Assembly (NCBI RefSeq): GCF_019749295.1
Contig: NZ_JACWFG010000011.1
Span: 372,001-436,000 of the forward strand
Origin: Neobacillus niacini
GTDB lineage: Bacteria > Bacillota > Bacilli > Bacillales > Cytobacillaceae
Reading direction: 5' to 3'
DNA length: 64,000 bases
Position numbers and translations under genes: made by a program. Position 1 is the stretch's first letter. The number at the start of each line of letters is the position of its first letter. The notes beneath the pieces were generated by a model. It was not told the origin of the DNA. It did not search any database and worked only from the letters and a program-made list of their open reading frames with translations. Positions 49,632 through 58,004 of this stretch are shown in pieces.

Positions 49632-51458
49632 GTGGTTTCGTCAGTCAAAAGATTCTTAATTGGAAGACCTTTAAAATCAGCAGAATTAGGCGAGCAGAAG
49701 CTGAATAAAACAAAAGCGTTAGCAATTCTTTCATCTGACGCTTTATCCTCGGTCGCATATGGACCGGAACAAATACTAATTGTCCTGATGACAATTAGCG
49801 CTGCCGCATTTTGGTATTCCATTCCAATTGCAATCGGAGTGTTAGTTTTATTATTAGCCTTAATTTTATCTTATCGCCAAATTATTTTTGCTTACCCGCA
49901 TGGGGGAGGAGCGTATGTAGTATCAAAAGAAAATTTGGGGATGAATTTTGGGCTAATATCGGGAGGTTCACTACTTGTAGACTATATCTTAACGGTAGCA
50001 GTAAGTGTTTCTGCCGGAACAGATGCCATTACTTCTGCCTTTCCTGCCCTGCATGATTATAATGTTGGTATTGCGATTCTTTTTGTCCTATTTATTACGA
50101 CTTTAAACCTGCGAGGTGTAACGGAGTCTGCTTCTATTTTAGCATATCCAGTCTATTTATTCGTACTAGCTTTATTCATTTTAATTGGTACTGGAATATA
50201 CAATATTATTACTGGGCAGGTTCCAGCAGAATGGCATACTCCGGTTGGAACACCTGTTGCTGGGATTTCATTATTTCTTCTTCTAAGGGCGTTTGCATCG
50301 GGGAGCTCAGCACTTACAGGTGTTGAGGCGATATCAAATGCAATTCCCAACTTTAAGGATCCGGCACCTAATAACGCTGCTAAAACCTTGTCTGCTATGG
50401 GAGGTTTACTGGCCATATTATTTTCGGGGATTGTAGTGCTAGCCTATTACTATGGTATTACTCCCAATGAAAAGGTTACAGTGGTTTCTCAAATAGCGGA
50501 GCAAACATTTGGGCGAAATATTATGTATTTCTTTATACAAGGCACAACGGCTTTAATCTTAATTCTTGCTGCAAATACAGGGTTTACAGCTTTTCCATTA
50601 CTAGCAGTTAATCTTGCAAATGATAAGTTTATTCCAAGGATGTTCAAGATTAGAGGTGACCGATTAGGGTATTCCAATGGTATTATCACTTTAGGTTTAG
50701 CGTCCATTCTCTTGATCATCTTTTTTAAAGGACAAACGGAACACTTAATTCCTTTGTATGCAGTTGGGGTGTTCATTCCATTTACCTTGTCGCAAACAGG
50801 AATGATGCTAAAATGGCTTCGTGAAAAGCCTCAGGCCTGGAGACAAAAGCTTATTGTGAATACACTGGGTGCAGTAATCTGTTTTGTGGTTACGATTATG
50901 TTCTTTTTAACAAAGTTCGCACAGGTTTGGCCAGTATTCATCTTTTTGCCAGTTATCGTTTTCATTTTTTATAGAATTCGAAAACATTACGAGGCAGTAG
51001 GAGAACAGCTTAGAATCAATGCCAATGAGGCAGCTGTTCCGATTGAAGGGAACGTAATTATTGTTCCAGTAGCGGGTATTACACAAGTAGTAGAAAATAC
51101 TCTTAACTATGCAAAATCACTTGGAGTAGACCAGGTTCTTGCTGTATATGTTTCCTTCGAGCGAGATGATGAGAAGAAATTTGAAAAGAAATGGAAACAG
51201 TGGCAGCCGGACGTAAGGCTCGTAACCCTAAACTCCCAGTATAGGAGTATCATTCAGCCGCTGACGAAATTTGTGGATACCATTCAGCATAAAGCTAGTG
51301 AAGCAAACTACAGGGTTACAGTTATTATTCCACAATTTATACCAAAAAAAGGCTGGCATAATGTCCTCCATAATCAATCAAGCTTACTTATTAAAGCATA
51401 CCTGTTATATAAAAGAAACGTAGTCATTACAACCGTACCCTATCATCTAAAAAAATGA
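49632..51458 (+). CDS. kimA: High-affinity potassium importer KimA (YdaO)
   Basis: KUP/APC-fold potassium-proton symporter of 608 aa; B. subtilis KimA has 607. The N-terminus SVKRFLIGRPLKSAELGEQK, the region LSSDALSSVAYGPEQIL, SYRQIIFAYPHGGGAYVVS, and the cytoplasmic C-terminal domain from VIIVPVAGITQVVE to PQFIPKKGWHNVLHNQS match it closely. Several TTG/GTG starts exist at 49617-49632. GTG 49632, behind GGTGGTGG, gives the length and N-terminus of B. subtilis KimA. It is controlled by the upstream c-di-AMP riboswitch. Confidence 0.95.
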   Translation: MVSSVKRFLIGRPLKSAELGEQKLNKTKALAILSSDALSSVAYGPEQILIVLMTISAAAFWYSIPIAIGVLVLLLALILSYRQIIFAYPHGGGAYVVSKENLGMNFGLISGGSLLVDYILTVAVSVSAGTDAITSAFPALHDYNVGIAILFVLFITTLNLRGVTESASILAYPVYLFVLALFILIGTGIYNIITGQVPAEWHTPVGTPVAGISLFLLLRAFASGSSALTGVEAISNAIPNFKDPAPNNAAKTLSAMGGLLAILFSGIVVLAYYYGITPNEKVTVVSQIAEQTFGRNIMYFFIQGTTALILILAANTGFTAFPLLAVNLANDKFIPRMFKIRGDRLGYSNGIITLGLASILLIIFFKGQTEHLIPLYAVGVFIPFTLSQTGMMLKWLREKPQAWRQKLIVNTLGAVICFVVTIMFFLTKFAQVWPVFIFLPVIVFIFYRIRKHYEAVGEQLRINANEAAVPIEGNVIIVPVAGITQVVENTLNYAKSLGVDQVLAVYVSFERDDEKKFEKKWKQWQPDVRLVTLNSQYRSIIQPLTKFVDTIQHKASEANYRVTVIIPQFIPKKGWHNVLHNQSSLLIKAYLLYKRNVVITTVPYHLKK

Positions 51459-51462
51459 TAAA

Positions 51463-51500
51463 TGAGCAGCTCCAATCTGGGAGCTGCTCAATTTTGTTTG
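51463..51500. terminator. Bidirectional terminator
   Basis: TGAGCAGCTCC pairs with GGAGCTGCTCA and is followed by ATTTTGTTTG. It lies between kimA and the convergent Cys-rich gene, overlapping the latter's last codons. Confidence 0.88.
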
Positions 51501-51922
51501 TTATCATGAGTAAAGATACATCCTGGCACTTCAAAGGTTTGTCCATTAGCTGTTAATGAAATAGAACAAATGGCATTACCAATAATGGTTCCGTGGAGAA
51601 AATGGATGTTTGATAGAGTTGCGTTGTCATTAAAGTAGACTCCTGTGGCCTCTCCATCAGCGGACACAATCATACCGACACCGCCACCGGAAACAGGTTC
51701 ACAAGTGGGTAAACCGGATACCACAGATTTAAAAACAAAGCTATTATCTTTATTTGTATGGTCACCATAGAGAATGGAGATAAAACTGTTTTGGACTGAA
51801 CAATTAACATCACAGATTCGTGCAGATACAGTAATCATGCCATTGGATGGAAAACGATTAATTAAGGTTTCTACTGGCATGGCAGTTAAGGATACTGTTG
51901 CACAACAATTACAACCTTCCAT
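51488..51922 (-). CDS. Cysteine-rich protein of unknown function, possibly spore-surface
   Basis: A 144-aa protein starting MEGCNCCATVSL, with further cysteines in ARICDVNCSV, LPTCEPV, NAICSI and VPGCIF. It is rich in Ser, Thr, Val and Asn, suggesting a beta-sandwich. No signal peptide is seen. The N-terminal Cys cluster on a beta-rich body recalls self-assembling endospore appendage or exosporium proteins, but I cannot place it in a family. RBS GAGAGGTG precedes the ATG. Transcribed alone. Expression during sporulation would support the idea. Confidence 0.65.
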   Translation of the reverse strand: MEGCNCCATVSLTAMPVETLINRFPSNGMITVSARICDVNCSVQNSFISILYGDHTNKDNSFVFKSVVSGLPTCEPVSGGGVGMIVSADGEATGVYFNDNATLSNIHFLHGTIIGNAICSISLTANGQTFEVPGCIFTHDNKQN

Positions 51923-52143
51923 AAAACACCTCTCATTCGTAATTCATAATTATATCTTATGAATAGGTTTGCATTTTTGTTTGGACAAGTAGTGAGAAAG
52001 AGGAATTTTGGGGATGGAAGACGAATGTTTAAGGGGTGAATAAATTAATCCCAAATTCAGAATCTGGTTAAAAACTTCAGGAGATAGGGAAAAGAATGAG
52101 AATTCCTTTTTATGGGAAAATAGGCATTAGAGGTGATGAATAA

Positions 52144-52965
52144 ATGAGCAATCAAAGGATGAAATTTGATTTACATACACACCATGATCGTTGTGGGCAC
52201 GCAAGGGGAGGGATTCGTAATTATATTGAAGCAGGCATAGAAAAAGGCTTGGATATCATTGGGATATCTGATCATACACCTTATTTTTCGAGTGAAGAAG
52301 ATCATCCCTTTCCACATATAACTATGGCAAAGAGCCAATTTCCTGAATATATAGAAGAGGTCTTGAAGTTAAAACGAGAGTATTCTGGAAAAATCGATGT
52401 CCTTTTAGGCATTGAAGCTGATTTTTTTCCTGAACACGTAGATAATTATCGGCCGTATTTTGACCGGTATCCATTTGATTATATAATAGGGTCCGTACAT
52501 CAAGTGGATGGAGTAAGTATTTTTAATAAGAACCGCTGGGAAGGGCTAAGCTCCAAAGAACAAATACGGACGAAAGAAAACTATTATTCTTTAATTGAGC
52601 AATCTGCCCGCAGCGGCATGTTTCAGATTTTAGGACATATTGATGCCATGAAAGGCTATTATCCTGAATTTTCGAAGATAGAAACCGCGGCAGTCGAACA
52701 CACCTTAAAAGTTATTGCAGAATGCGATATTGCTATCGAAATTAACACCTCAGGAAAAACAAAATACGTAGGAGGCTGGTATCCTGCGGACGAAATATTA
52801 GAAATGGCACTCCACCATGGAGTAAAAGTTACCTTCGGCTCCGACGCCCACGATCCACACCGAGTAGGAGACGAATTCGAAATCGTCCAAAACCGCCTCA
52901 AAGAAATAGGCTTCAAAGAATGGGTCTACTTTAAAGCGCGAAAGAGATATGCAGTGAATGTATAA
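52144..52965 (+). CDS. Histidinol-phosphatase HisJ-type PHP protein
   Basis: PHP-domain phosphoesterase of 273 aa. Metal motifs are FDLHTHHDRCGHA, ISDHTP, GIEADFFP, GSVHQVD, GHIDAMKG and GSDAHDPHRVG. The arrangement matches HisJ/HisK histidinol-phosphate phosphatases (B. subtilis HisJ/YtvP), which perform the penultimate-stage dephosphorylation in histidine synthesis. No other his gene is adjacent. RBS TAGAGGTGAT precedes the ATG. The last ~120 bases switch to A/C-rich codons just before a repeat copy. Confidence 0.88.
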   Translation: MSNQRMKFDLHTHHDRCGHARGGIRNYIEAGIEKGLDIIGISDHTPYFSSEEDHPFPHITMAKSQFPEYIEEVLKLKREYSGKIDVLLGIEADFFPEHVDNYRPYFDRYPFDYIIGSVHQVDGVSIFNKNRWEGLSSKEQIRTKENYYSLIEQSARSGMFQILGHIDAMKGYYPEFSKIETAAVEHTLKVIAECDIAIEINTSGKTKYVGGWYPADEILEMALHHGVKVTFGSDAHDPHRVGDEFEIVQNRLKEIGFKEWVYFKARKRYAVNV

Positions 52966-52967
52966 AT

Positions 52968-52980
52968 GGTGCCTGTCACC
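52968..52980. repeat. GGTGCCTGTCACC repeat, copy e
   Basis: The exact 13-base motif starts two bases after the PHP stop. No TGTCCAC hairpin flanks it, but a terminator hairpin with unrelated arms follows at once. Confidence 0.85.
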
Positions 52981-52987
52981 AAACAAA

Positions 52988-53020
52988 AAAATGTAATGGA
53001 TAAGACTCCATTACATTTTT
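52988..53020. terminator. Bidirectional terminator
   Basis: AATGTAATGG pairs with CCATTACATT around ATAAGACT, with A-run and T-run flanks. It lies between the PHP gene and the convergent small membrane protein, overlapping the latter's stop. Confidence 0.85.
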
Positions 53021-53211
53021 TCTTGTTTATGTTTTTGTTGTTTGTTTCTTTTGGTTAATGTTCGAATTACGTAAATACCCCCGATGAGGGCTAGTAAATT
53101 CAATGAGTCCCCTAGGTTAATGGTGAGGTTGAAGTTGTTGTTTACTTTTACGGTGTTTTTATTGTTGTTGGAACTTGGAATTGATTTTGTTTCCTGGATA
53201 TCGTTTGGCAA
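53011..53211 (-). CDS. Small Asn-rich single-pass membrane protein
   Basis: A 66-aa protein starting at TTG 53211, seven bases after GGAGGTG; an in-frame ATG at 53226 precedes that site. It has an N-terminal polar stretch with SSNNNKNTVKVNNNFNLTIN, one hydrophobic helix (LLALIGGIYVIRTL) and a Lys/Gln-rich tail. The gene's + strand is about 70% G/T, so its own strand is A/C-rich, explaining the Asn bias. Family not recognised. Confidence 0.6.
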   Translation of the reverse strand: MPNDIQETKSIPSSNNNKNTVKVNNNFNLTINLGDSLNLLALIGGIYVIRTLTKRNKQQKHKQEKM

Positions 53212-53282
53212 AAATAACACCTCCATATGACTAGTATATTAAGTTAGTCCAATAGAAAATGCCAATTTACTAGATAAAATGA

Positions 53283-54497
53283 CTAGTTTTTTAATAAGAG
53301 AGTTTGGGTATATTTCCGTGTGCGAGAATACATTAGTAGAAATACAAATGCACTTCCTATTCTCATAATTGAATTTAACTCCATGGATTTTTGTATGCCT
53401 AGACCTTCTAATAGAAGTATTCCTATCTGAGGGGCTATAAAGGCCACGAATGATAACAGTACATTATAGGTTGTGATGCAATACGTTCTTGTTTCTTGTG
53501 GTGATTGTTCCAACAGAAGGTTGAACAATAATAGAACAACACCAGAAATAAAAAATCCGGATAGTGCCTGAACACAAGTTAAATAATATAGATTTGTAGA
53601 AAGAACAGTTAGAAAAGGAACAAGCGCCATGCCCAGTGCAGCCCAGACCAGCATGAGGGTATTAGATTTTTCCTCTGCCCATTTTTTCCACAAGGGGAAA
53701 GTAAAGATTTGTACCAATTGACATGCCACTGAAAAGATACTGATCCAAAGGATGGTAGCTTCTGCGATTCGAACATGATAAATATTGAATATTCCCCATG
53801 ACATTTGCCAAGTGAAATTAAAGCAGAGTGCCGCAATCAAAAACCATTTATAGCCATGATCTTTAAAAATGGACCAATTCATCGACGCTTTTTTCGTATT
53901 GGAGGAATATTGGACTTTTTCTTTATGCTTCATTAAGAAGAAGACCTCTCCTAACCCAAAAAGCAAGGCAGCGAAAAATAGCCATTGGTAGGCCGAAGCG
54001 TTTGTTGTTTGGTTTTTCATGATAATCCCAATGACAAGTGTTGAAGTCATACCGGCTATGGTTAATAACCGGTTACGGTCACTAAAAAAAGTACCCCTTC
54101 GCTCGTCTTTAATCATCCCGCTAATCAAGGTCTGCCAGCCTATATTGGAAATGGTGGCTGGTACATTCATAAGTGCAATTATAATTAAAAATGCCCAGGC
54201 TTGGTAAGGAGAGGCAATGTAAACAACTGCAATGAGCAGCAGAAAGAGCAGGCGGGCTCCTTATACAGACATCGCTACCGTTCTTTTCTGTGATTCTAAC
54301 CTGTTCAATAATATGGCCGCAGGAATTGTCATCAGGAGTGCAATTAAAGGGGGAAGTGAACTAATCAATCCAACCTGGAAATTGGTCGCTCCAAGAATCG
54401 AGATAGCAAAGATGGGATAAAAATTACCTGCAAGGTTAATGGCGATGGTTGAAACCATGCCGTGATAGATACTAATCTTTTCATTGTATGTACGCAC
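53283..54497 (-). pseudogene. MFS transporter interrupted by one in-frame stop
   Basis: Reading 54497 down to 53283 in one frame gives a 404-residue major facilitator broken by a single TAA at 54261-54263. Before it: MRTYNEKISIYHGMVSTIAI through RLESQKRTVAMSV. After it: GARLLFLLLIAVVYIASPYQ through the remaining ten or so helices. No frameshift is needed, so one substitution (for example a Tyr codon to TAA) explains the break. The start is GTG 54497 behind GGTGAAG. The rest looks intact, so inactivation is recent, or there is readthrough or a sequencing error. Confidence 0.85.
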
Positions 54498-54653
54498 GCA
54501 TCTTCACCAGTTTCTCTATTAATCAATAACGATATTATTATACTACGGCATTCGAAATTTCTATATAATACTTTTAACTTTTTTATGAAAAACAGCCGGA
54601 AATCCAGTATAATGAATCTTTGGTTTTATATTTCAGTTTTAGGAGTTTTCAAC

Positions 54654-56024
54654 ATGAATCAGACTTTTACCTTAAAGGAAAAGACAAAGCAAATATTTAT
54701 CATGATTATACCAATTTTAATAACACAGCTTGGTATGTTTTCGATGGTGTTTTTTAATACGGTTATGTCAGGAAAGTACAATTCCGCAGATCTTGCCGCT
54801 GTTGCCATAGGGTCATCAATCTGGAGTCCGATATTTACCGGGATAAGCGGGATATTGCTTGCCGTTTCACCGATTGCTGCTCAGCGATTTGGGGAAAAGA
54901 GGAGCAGTGAAGTAGCGTCTGTGGTTCGCCATGGACTTTATCTTTCATTTTTGATCGCCGTAGTGATCATTGTTCTTGGTATTTTCTTTCTAGATCCTCT
55001 TTTGGGAAAAATGAATCTTCCAACTGAAGTCCATGGGACTGCTTTTGACTATTTGGTTGGTCTTAGTTTTGGGATACTTCCATTATTCATCTTTAACGTA
55101 TTAAGATCGTTTATTTATGCATTGGGAAAAACAAGAATTGTAATGTATATCCTGCTTCTGTCCCTGCCATTTAATTTCTTTTTAAACTACGTGTTAATCT
55201 TTGGACATTGGGGATTCCCAGAACTTGGCGGGGCAGGTGCTGGTTACGCAACCTCCTTCACGTATTGGGTGATAACCGGAATGACAATTTTTATCGTAAA
55301 AAAACAGGAACCATTTTCAAGTTTTTTGGTTTTCGAGAATCTGAAACAATTTTCATGGCAAGAGTGTAAGGAAATTTTAAAAATTGGAGTACCTATGGGA
55401 CTGTCAACCTTTTTTGAAACGAGTATGTTTGCAGTCGTAACCATCCTTTTGAGTAAATTTAATGTTACGACCATTGCAGCTTATCAATCAGCACTAAATA
55501 TTGTTTCCTTCTTGTATATGATTCCGATTAGCATATCGATGGCACAAACGGTTTTAGTGGGATATGAAGTGGGGGCACGAAGGTACAAGGACGCTAAAAC
55601 CTACAGCTGGTTAGGAATTTATTTAGCAATATTAATTGCCATTATTACCGGTGTGTTTGTAGTACTATTCCGTTACCAAGTGGCAGGGTTTTATTCAAAT
55701 GAGTTAGAAGTGATTAACTTAACGGCGCACTTTTTAATCTTTGCATTGTTCTTTCAAATTAGTGATGCGATTCAAGTCACCGCACAGGCAGCATTACGCG
55801 GCTATAAAGATGTGAATCTTGCCTTTATCATGACCTTAATTGCCTACTGGTTAATTTGCCTTCCTCTTGGCTATGGTTTGGCAAACTTTACTGATCTAGG
55901 AGCAACTGGATATTGGATAGGCCTTACCGCAGGTCTATTGGCAGCAGGAATTGCCCTATCATGGAGACTTATCTATATTCAAAAGAGTAAATTCAAAGAC
56001 ACACAAAAATTAAAAGCCGTTTAA
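54654..56024 (+). CDS. MATE-family multidrug efflux protein
   Basis: Twelve-helix multidrug and toxin extrusion transporter of 456 aa, NorM-like. It has QLGMFSMVFFNTVMSGKYNS, WSPIFTGISGILLAVSPIAAQ and the mirrored second half AAYQSALNIVSFLYMIPISISMAQTVLVGYEVGA in pieces. ATG 54654 follows AGGAG at good spacing; long in-frame extensions upstream overlap the divergent MFS gene. A TATAAT at 54608-54613 may be its -10. The intergenic region is shared with the broken transporter. Confidence 0.9.
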   Translation: MNQTFTLKEKTKQIFIMIIPILITQLGMFSMVFFNTVMSGKYNSADLAAVAIGSSIWSPIFTGISGILLAVSPIAAQRFGEKRSSEVASVVRHGLYLSFLIAVVIIVLGIFFLDPLLGKMNLPTEVHGTAFDYLVGLSFGILPLFIFNVLRSFIYALGKTRIVMYILLLSLPFNFFLNYVLIFGHWGFPELGGAGAGYATSFTYWVITGMTIFIVKKQEPFSSFLVFENLKQFSWQECKEILKIGVPMGLSTFFETSMFAVVTILLSKFNVTTIAAYQSALNIVSFLYMIPISISMAQTVLVGYEVGARRYKDAKTYSWLGIYLAILIAIITGVFVVLFRYQVAGFYSNELEVINLTAHFLIFALFFQISDAIQVTAQAALRGYKDVNLAFIMTLIAYWLICLPLGYGLANFTDLGATGYWIGLTAGLLAAGIALSWRLIYIQKSKFKDTQKLKAV

Positions 56025-56055
56025 ACAGTTAACCGCCAATCATTAATAATCCACA

Positions 56056-56096
56056 AAAACTCCTCATCACACAAGCCGTGATGAGGAGTTTTTTTA
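56056..56096 (+). terminator. Intrinsic terminator of the MATE gene
   Basis: AACTCCTCATCAC pairs with GTGATGAGGAGTT around ACAAGCC, followed by TTTTTT. Confidence 0.92.
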
Positions 56097-56162
56097 AAAT
56101 GTGAAACTTATATTGAAATAGTAAGTAGAACATAAATATATTATGTAAACATATTAGAGCAT

Positions 56163-56193
56163 AAAAATCTTACCCTATAAGAGTAAGATTTTT
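56163..56193. terminator. Hairpin with terminator character in a gene-free stretch
   Basis: AAAAATCTTAC pairs with GTAAGATTTTT around CCTATAAGA. No gene ends here on either strand. From here to 56478 I see no supported gene; a 92-codon minus-strand frame in it lacks a ribosome site and family features. Confidence 0.6.
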
Positions 56194-56478
56194 TAAAATC
56201 AATAGATGGGTAGGTAAATATGTATTTTTTGTGTATCTGTGAATTTTCAGTAAACACGGCAAAAACCAATTTTGAATGTGCTCTGTGACACTCAAGAATT
56301 AGCAGGAAAGTTGTAATACCAGCTAAAATCAAATGTGAACCACAGTCTTCGAAGAGAAACGGATTAATTGGAAATAAAAACGCTTTCATTATACATACAA
56401 AACATGCTGCAGTCAACAAGGTTTATAATCCTCGAAAGATCTGTATGGAAGGACAAAATTTTTTTATTAGGCAAATGA

Positions 56479-56508
56479 TTTACATTCTATATTCTAGTAA
56501 AATATACT
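56479..56508 (+). promoter_or_regulatory. Candidate sigma-A promoter of the comK-like transcription unit
   Basis: TTTACA (56479-56484) and TATACT (56503-56508) are separated by 18 bases and lie just before the leader ORF's GAGGAGG. AT-rich AAAATATACTTATTTT overlaps it, but it does not match the AAAA-N5-TTTT ComK box exactly. Confidence 0.5.
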
Positions 56509-56528
56509 TATTTTTGAGGAGGAATTAA

Positions 56529-56618
56529 GTGGAAAAGTTTGATATAAACCTAATGATAAAGAATTACCCTCAGGTAATGATCTTGACAGGAACGATACCT
56601 AAGGGCAAAGCAAGTTGA
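56529..56618 (+). CDS. 29-codon leader ORF upstream of the comK-like gene
   Basis: GTG 56529 lies five bases after a strong GAGGAGGAA and encodes a 29-residue peptide (MEKFDINLMIKNYPQVMILT, then GTIPKGKAS). It is followed by an inverted repeat and then, 78 bases after its stop, by the comK-like start. It could be a regulatory leader peptide, a short real protein or a remnant of a duplicated comK start, since both begin near an acidic-hydrophobic N-terminus. No family recognised. Confidence 0.5.
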   Translation: MEKFDINLMIKNYPQVMILTGTIPKGKAS

Positions 56619-56645
56619 GTATACAACTTTATGGTTAGTATACTC
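56617..56645. promoter_or_regulatory. Inverted repeat between leader ORF and comK-like gene
   Basis: GAGTATAC (56617-56624) and GTATACTC (56638-56645) are perfect inverted repeats around 13 bases, overlapping the leader ORF stop. It could be a stem-loop attenuator or a protein site. Confidence 0.45.
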
Positions 56646-56696
56646 TTATTCTCAAAAAAATCAATTACTTCGAGTAGAAAAGAGGATAAGTGATAT

Positions 56697-57251
56697 ATGA
56701 ATATTAGGGATAATCATCTAATTAATGAAAAGACGGTTCTCGTAACAGGAGAGTACAGTGATAGAGGGGAATTATGGTCAAGAGTATTTGAAGGGGAAGA
56801 TACCTTTTTAGTGAGAAAAACACCAATAGCACTAATTGAGGAAACATTATTACATGTGGGCTCAGACTTTCTAGGAGCAAGACGAAGTTCTAAATATTTG
56901 CTCTCTCCGATGAGGATGCATCCTATAAGTGTAAATCCACAAATGGGTATTTTAATGTTCCCAACAAAGAAAATCAAAAGCCATAGCTGCGTTTGGTTTT
57001 CACTAATTCATGTGAAATCAACCACTCGTGTTGGAATCAATCTGACTGAAGTATTCATGAGCTATGGCCACACCATTTTAATTGATATGACGGAAAGAGC
57101 TTTTCATACAAAGCACAATAATGCCATTAAACTTCAGGAAATGATATCCAGAAATTTAAAATGTCCTTTGTTTTTCTATGTAGAACCAAAGAAAGGCTAC
57201 TATATTAGTAAAAAGCACAGTGATAATAATTTTAGTCTTGAGAAAAAGTAA
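56697..57251 (+). CDS. comK: ComK-family competence transcription factor
   Basis: A 184-aa ComK homologue. Conserved stretches: FLVRKTPIALIEETLLHVGSDFLGAR in pieces, RSSKYLLSPMRMHPISVNPQMGILMFPTKK in pieces, HSCVWFSLIHV and SYGHTILIDMTERAFHTKHNNA in part. The PISVNP...FPT block aligns with the PPIMVDP...FPT of B. subtilis ComK. ComK activates DNA-uptake genes. Many bacilli carry two ComK paralogues, so which one this is remains open. RBS AGAGGATAAG is modest. Short conserved sORF and inverted repeat lie upstream. Confidence 0.82.
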   Translation: MNIRDNHLINEKTVLVTGEYSDRGELWSRVFEGEDTFLVRKTPIALIEETLLHVGSDFLGARRSSKYLLSPMRMHPISVNPQMGILMFPTKKIKSHSCVWFSLIHVKSTTRVGINLTEVFMSYGHTILIDMTERAFHTKHNNAIKLQEMISRNLKCPLFFYVEPKKGYYISKKHSDNNFSLEKK

Positions 57252-57258
57252 TGCAAAG

Positions 57259-57295
57259 AGAGCAGCTTCCTTAGTGGAGGCTGCTCTTGTAATTT
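57259..57295. terminator. Stem-loop between comK and the convergent small gene
   Basis: AGAGCAGCTTCC pairs with GGAGGCTGCTCT (one G-T pair), followed by TGTAATTT. The T-tract is weak on the + strand. Confidence 0.7.
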
Positions 57296-57474
57296 GGAAG
57301 GTTTGATTTCCTGCGGAACATAAAATCAATCGCAGCCAGCATAATGCCGAATAATAAGGGCAAAAACTTCAATCCAATAGTCTGGTCATACAACAGGAAG
57401 CCAAAAATATTAATCACTTCTGTGGTGATCAATCCTAGTACAAAGCCAGTTATAAATAATAAAACTACTCTCAT
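57271..57474 (-). CDS. Small membrane protein (DUF5957-like)
   Basis: A 67-aa protein with two transmembrane helices (about 3-28 and 36-52) and a basic tail (FRRKSNLPNYKSS). Start ATG overlaps the upstream gene's stop by four bases (ATGA), so it is translationally coupled to the DUF6220-like protein. The assignment to DUF5957 is from memory of the LGLITTEVINIFG pattern and is tentative. Confidence 0.65.
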   Translation of the reverse strand: MRVVLLFITGFVLGLITTEVINIFGFLLYDQTIGLKFLPLLFGIMLAAIDFMFRRKSNLPNYKSSLH

Positions 57475-57896
57475 TCCCCTACAACCCCTTTACCTTTCTC
57501 ACGTTTAAAGGCCATTTGCCATACCTTTGGGACAGTCTTAACCGACATCCAGAACAGAACGAAAGCGATGACAGGATGCAGGGCTGCTGCCCAAGGGATA
57601 ACAGATGTTATGTTTGCTGTGAAATACATGATGAAAATGACGCCAAATAATGCCGCACTATGTCCAATTGCCCAGCGTGGTAATTTTCCAACAAACGCGA
57701 TGACGAACATTAAAACAGGAATAAATTCGAATAAATGGATAAAACCTGTATGCTTTGTCCAATTTACAGGATTTACAAAGATGGCTAATCCAGCAAAAAA
57801 CACTTGAACAAGTATACAAAATAAAAATAAGATGGACAGCGATACAAAGCTTATACTGCCAATCTTGAACACAGTTGAAACTTCATTACTTTTCAA
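57471..57896 (-). CDS. Integral membrane protein (DUF6220-like)
   Basis: A 141-aa protein with four helices. The first contains LVQVFFAGLAIFVNP and is followed by WTKHTGFIHLFEFIPVLM, resembling DUF6220 proteins. TTG 57896 is preferred as the start because GAGGGAGAG lies just upstream; a longer in-frame frame begins at 57986 without a ribosome site. It forms a two-gene unit with the DUF5957-like gene. Function unknown. Confidence 0.7.
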   Translation of the reverse strand: MKSNEVSTVFKIGSISFVSLSILFLFCILVQVFFAGLAIFVNPVNWTKHTGFIHLFEFIPVLMFVIAFVGKLPRWAIGHSAALFGVIFIMYFTANITSVIPWAAALHPVIAFVLFWMSVKTVPKVWQMAFKREKGKGVVGE

Positions 57897-58004
57897 AACA
57901 TTCTCTCCCTCTAAATTATGTGTTTTCTCTATTAACAGTCTAACTTTGAATATGACTCTGCATAATGAGCCAGGGATGTAACTCATTCTAAGTCTTTAGC
58001 CTTA

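Noticed and set aside
56141..56419. 92-codon minus-strand frame in the gap before comK
   Set aside because: No ribosome site, it runs through a terminator-like hairpin, and the composition (Cys, Phe, Ile without domain pattern) looks like translated AT-rich non-coding DNA.
56480..56520. ComK box (AAAA-N5-TTTT) upstream of the comK-like gene
   Set aside because: The nearest match, AAAATATACTTATTTT, has an 8-base spacer instead of 5 and overlaps an AT-rich promoter, so autoregulation is not supported.
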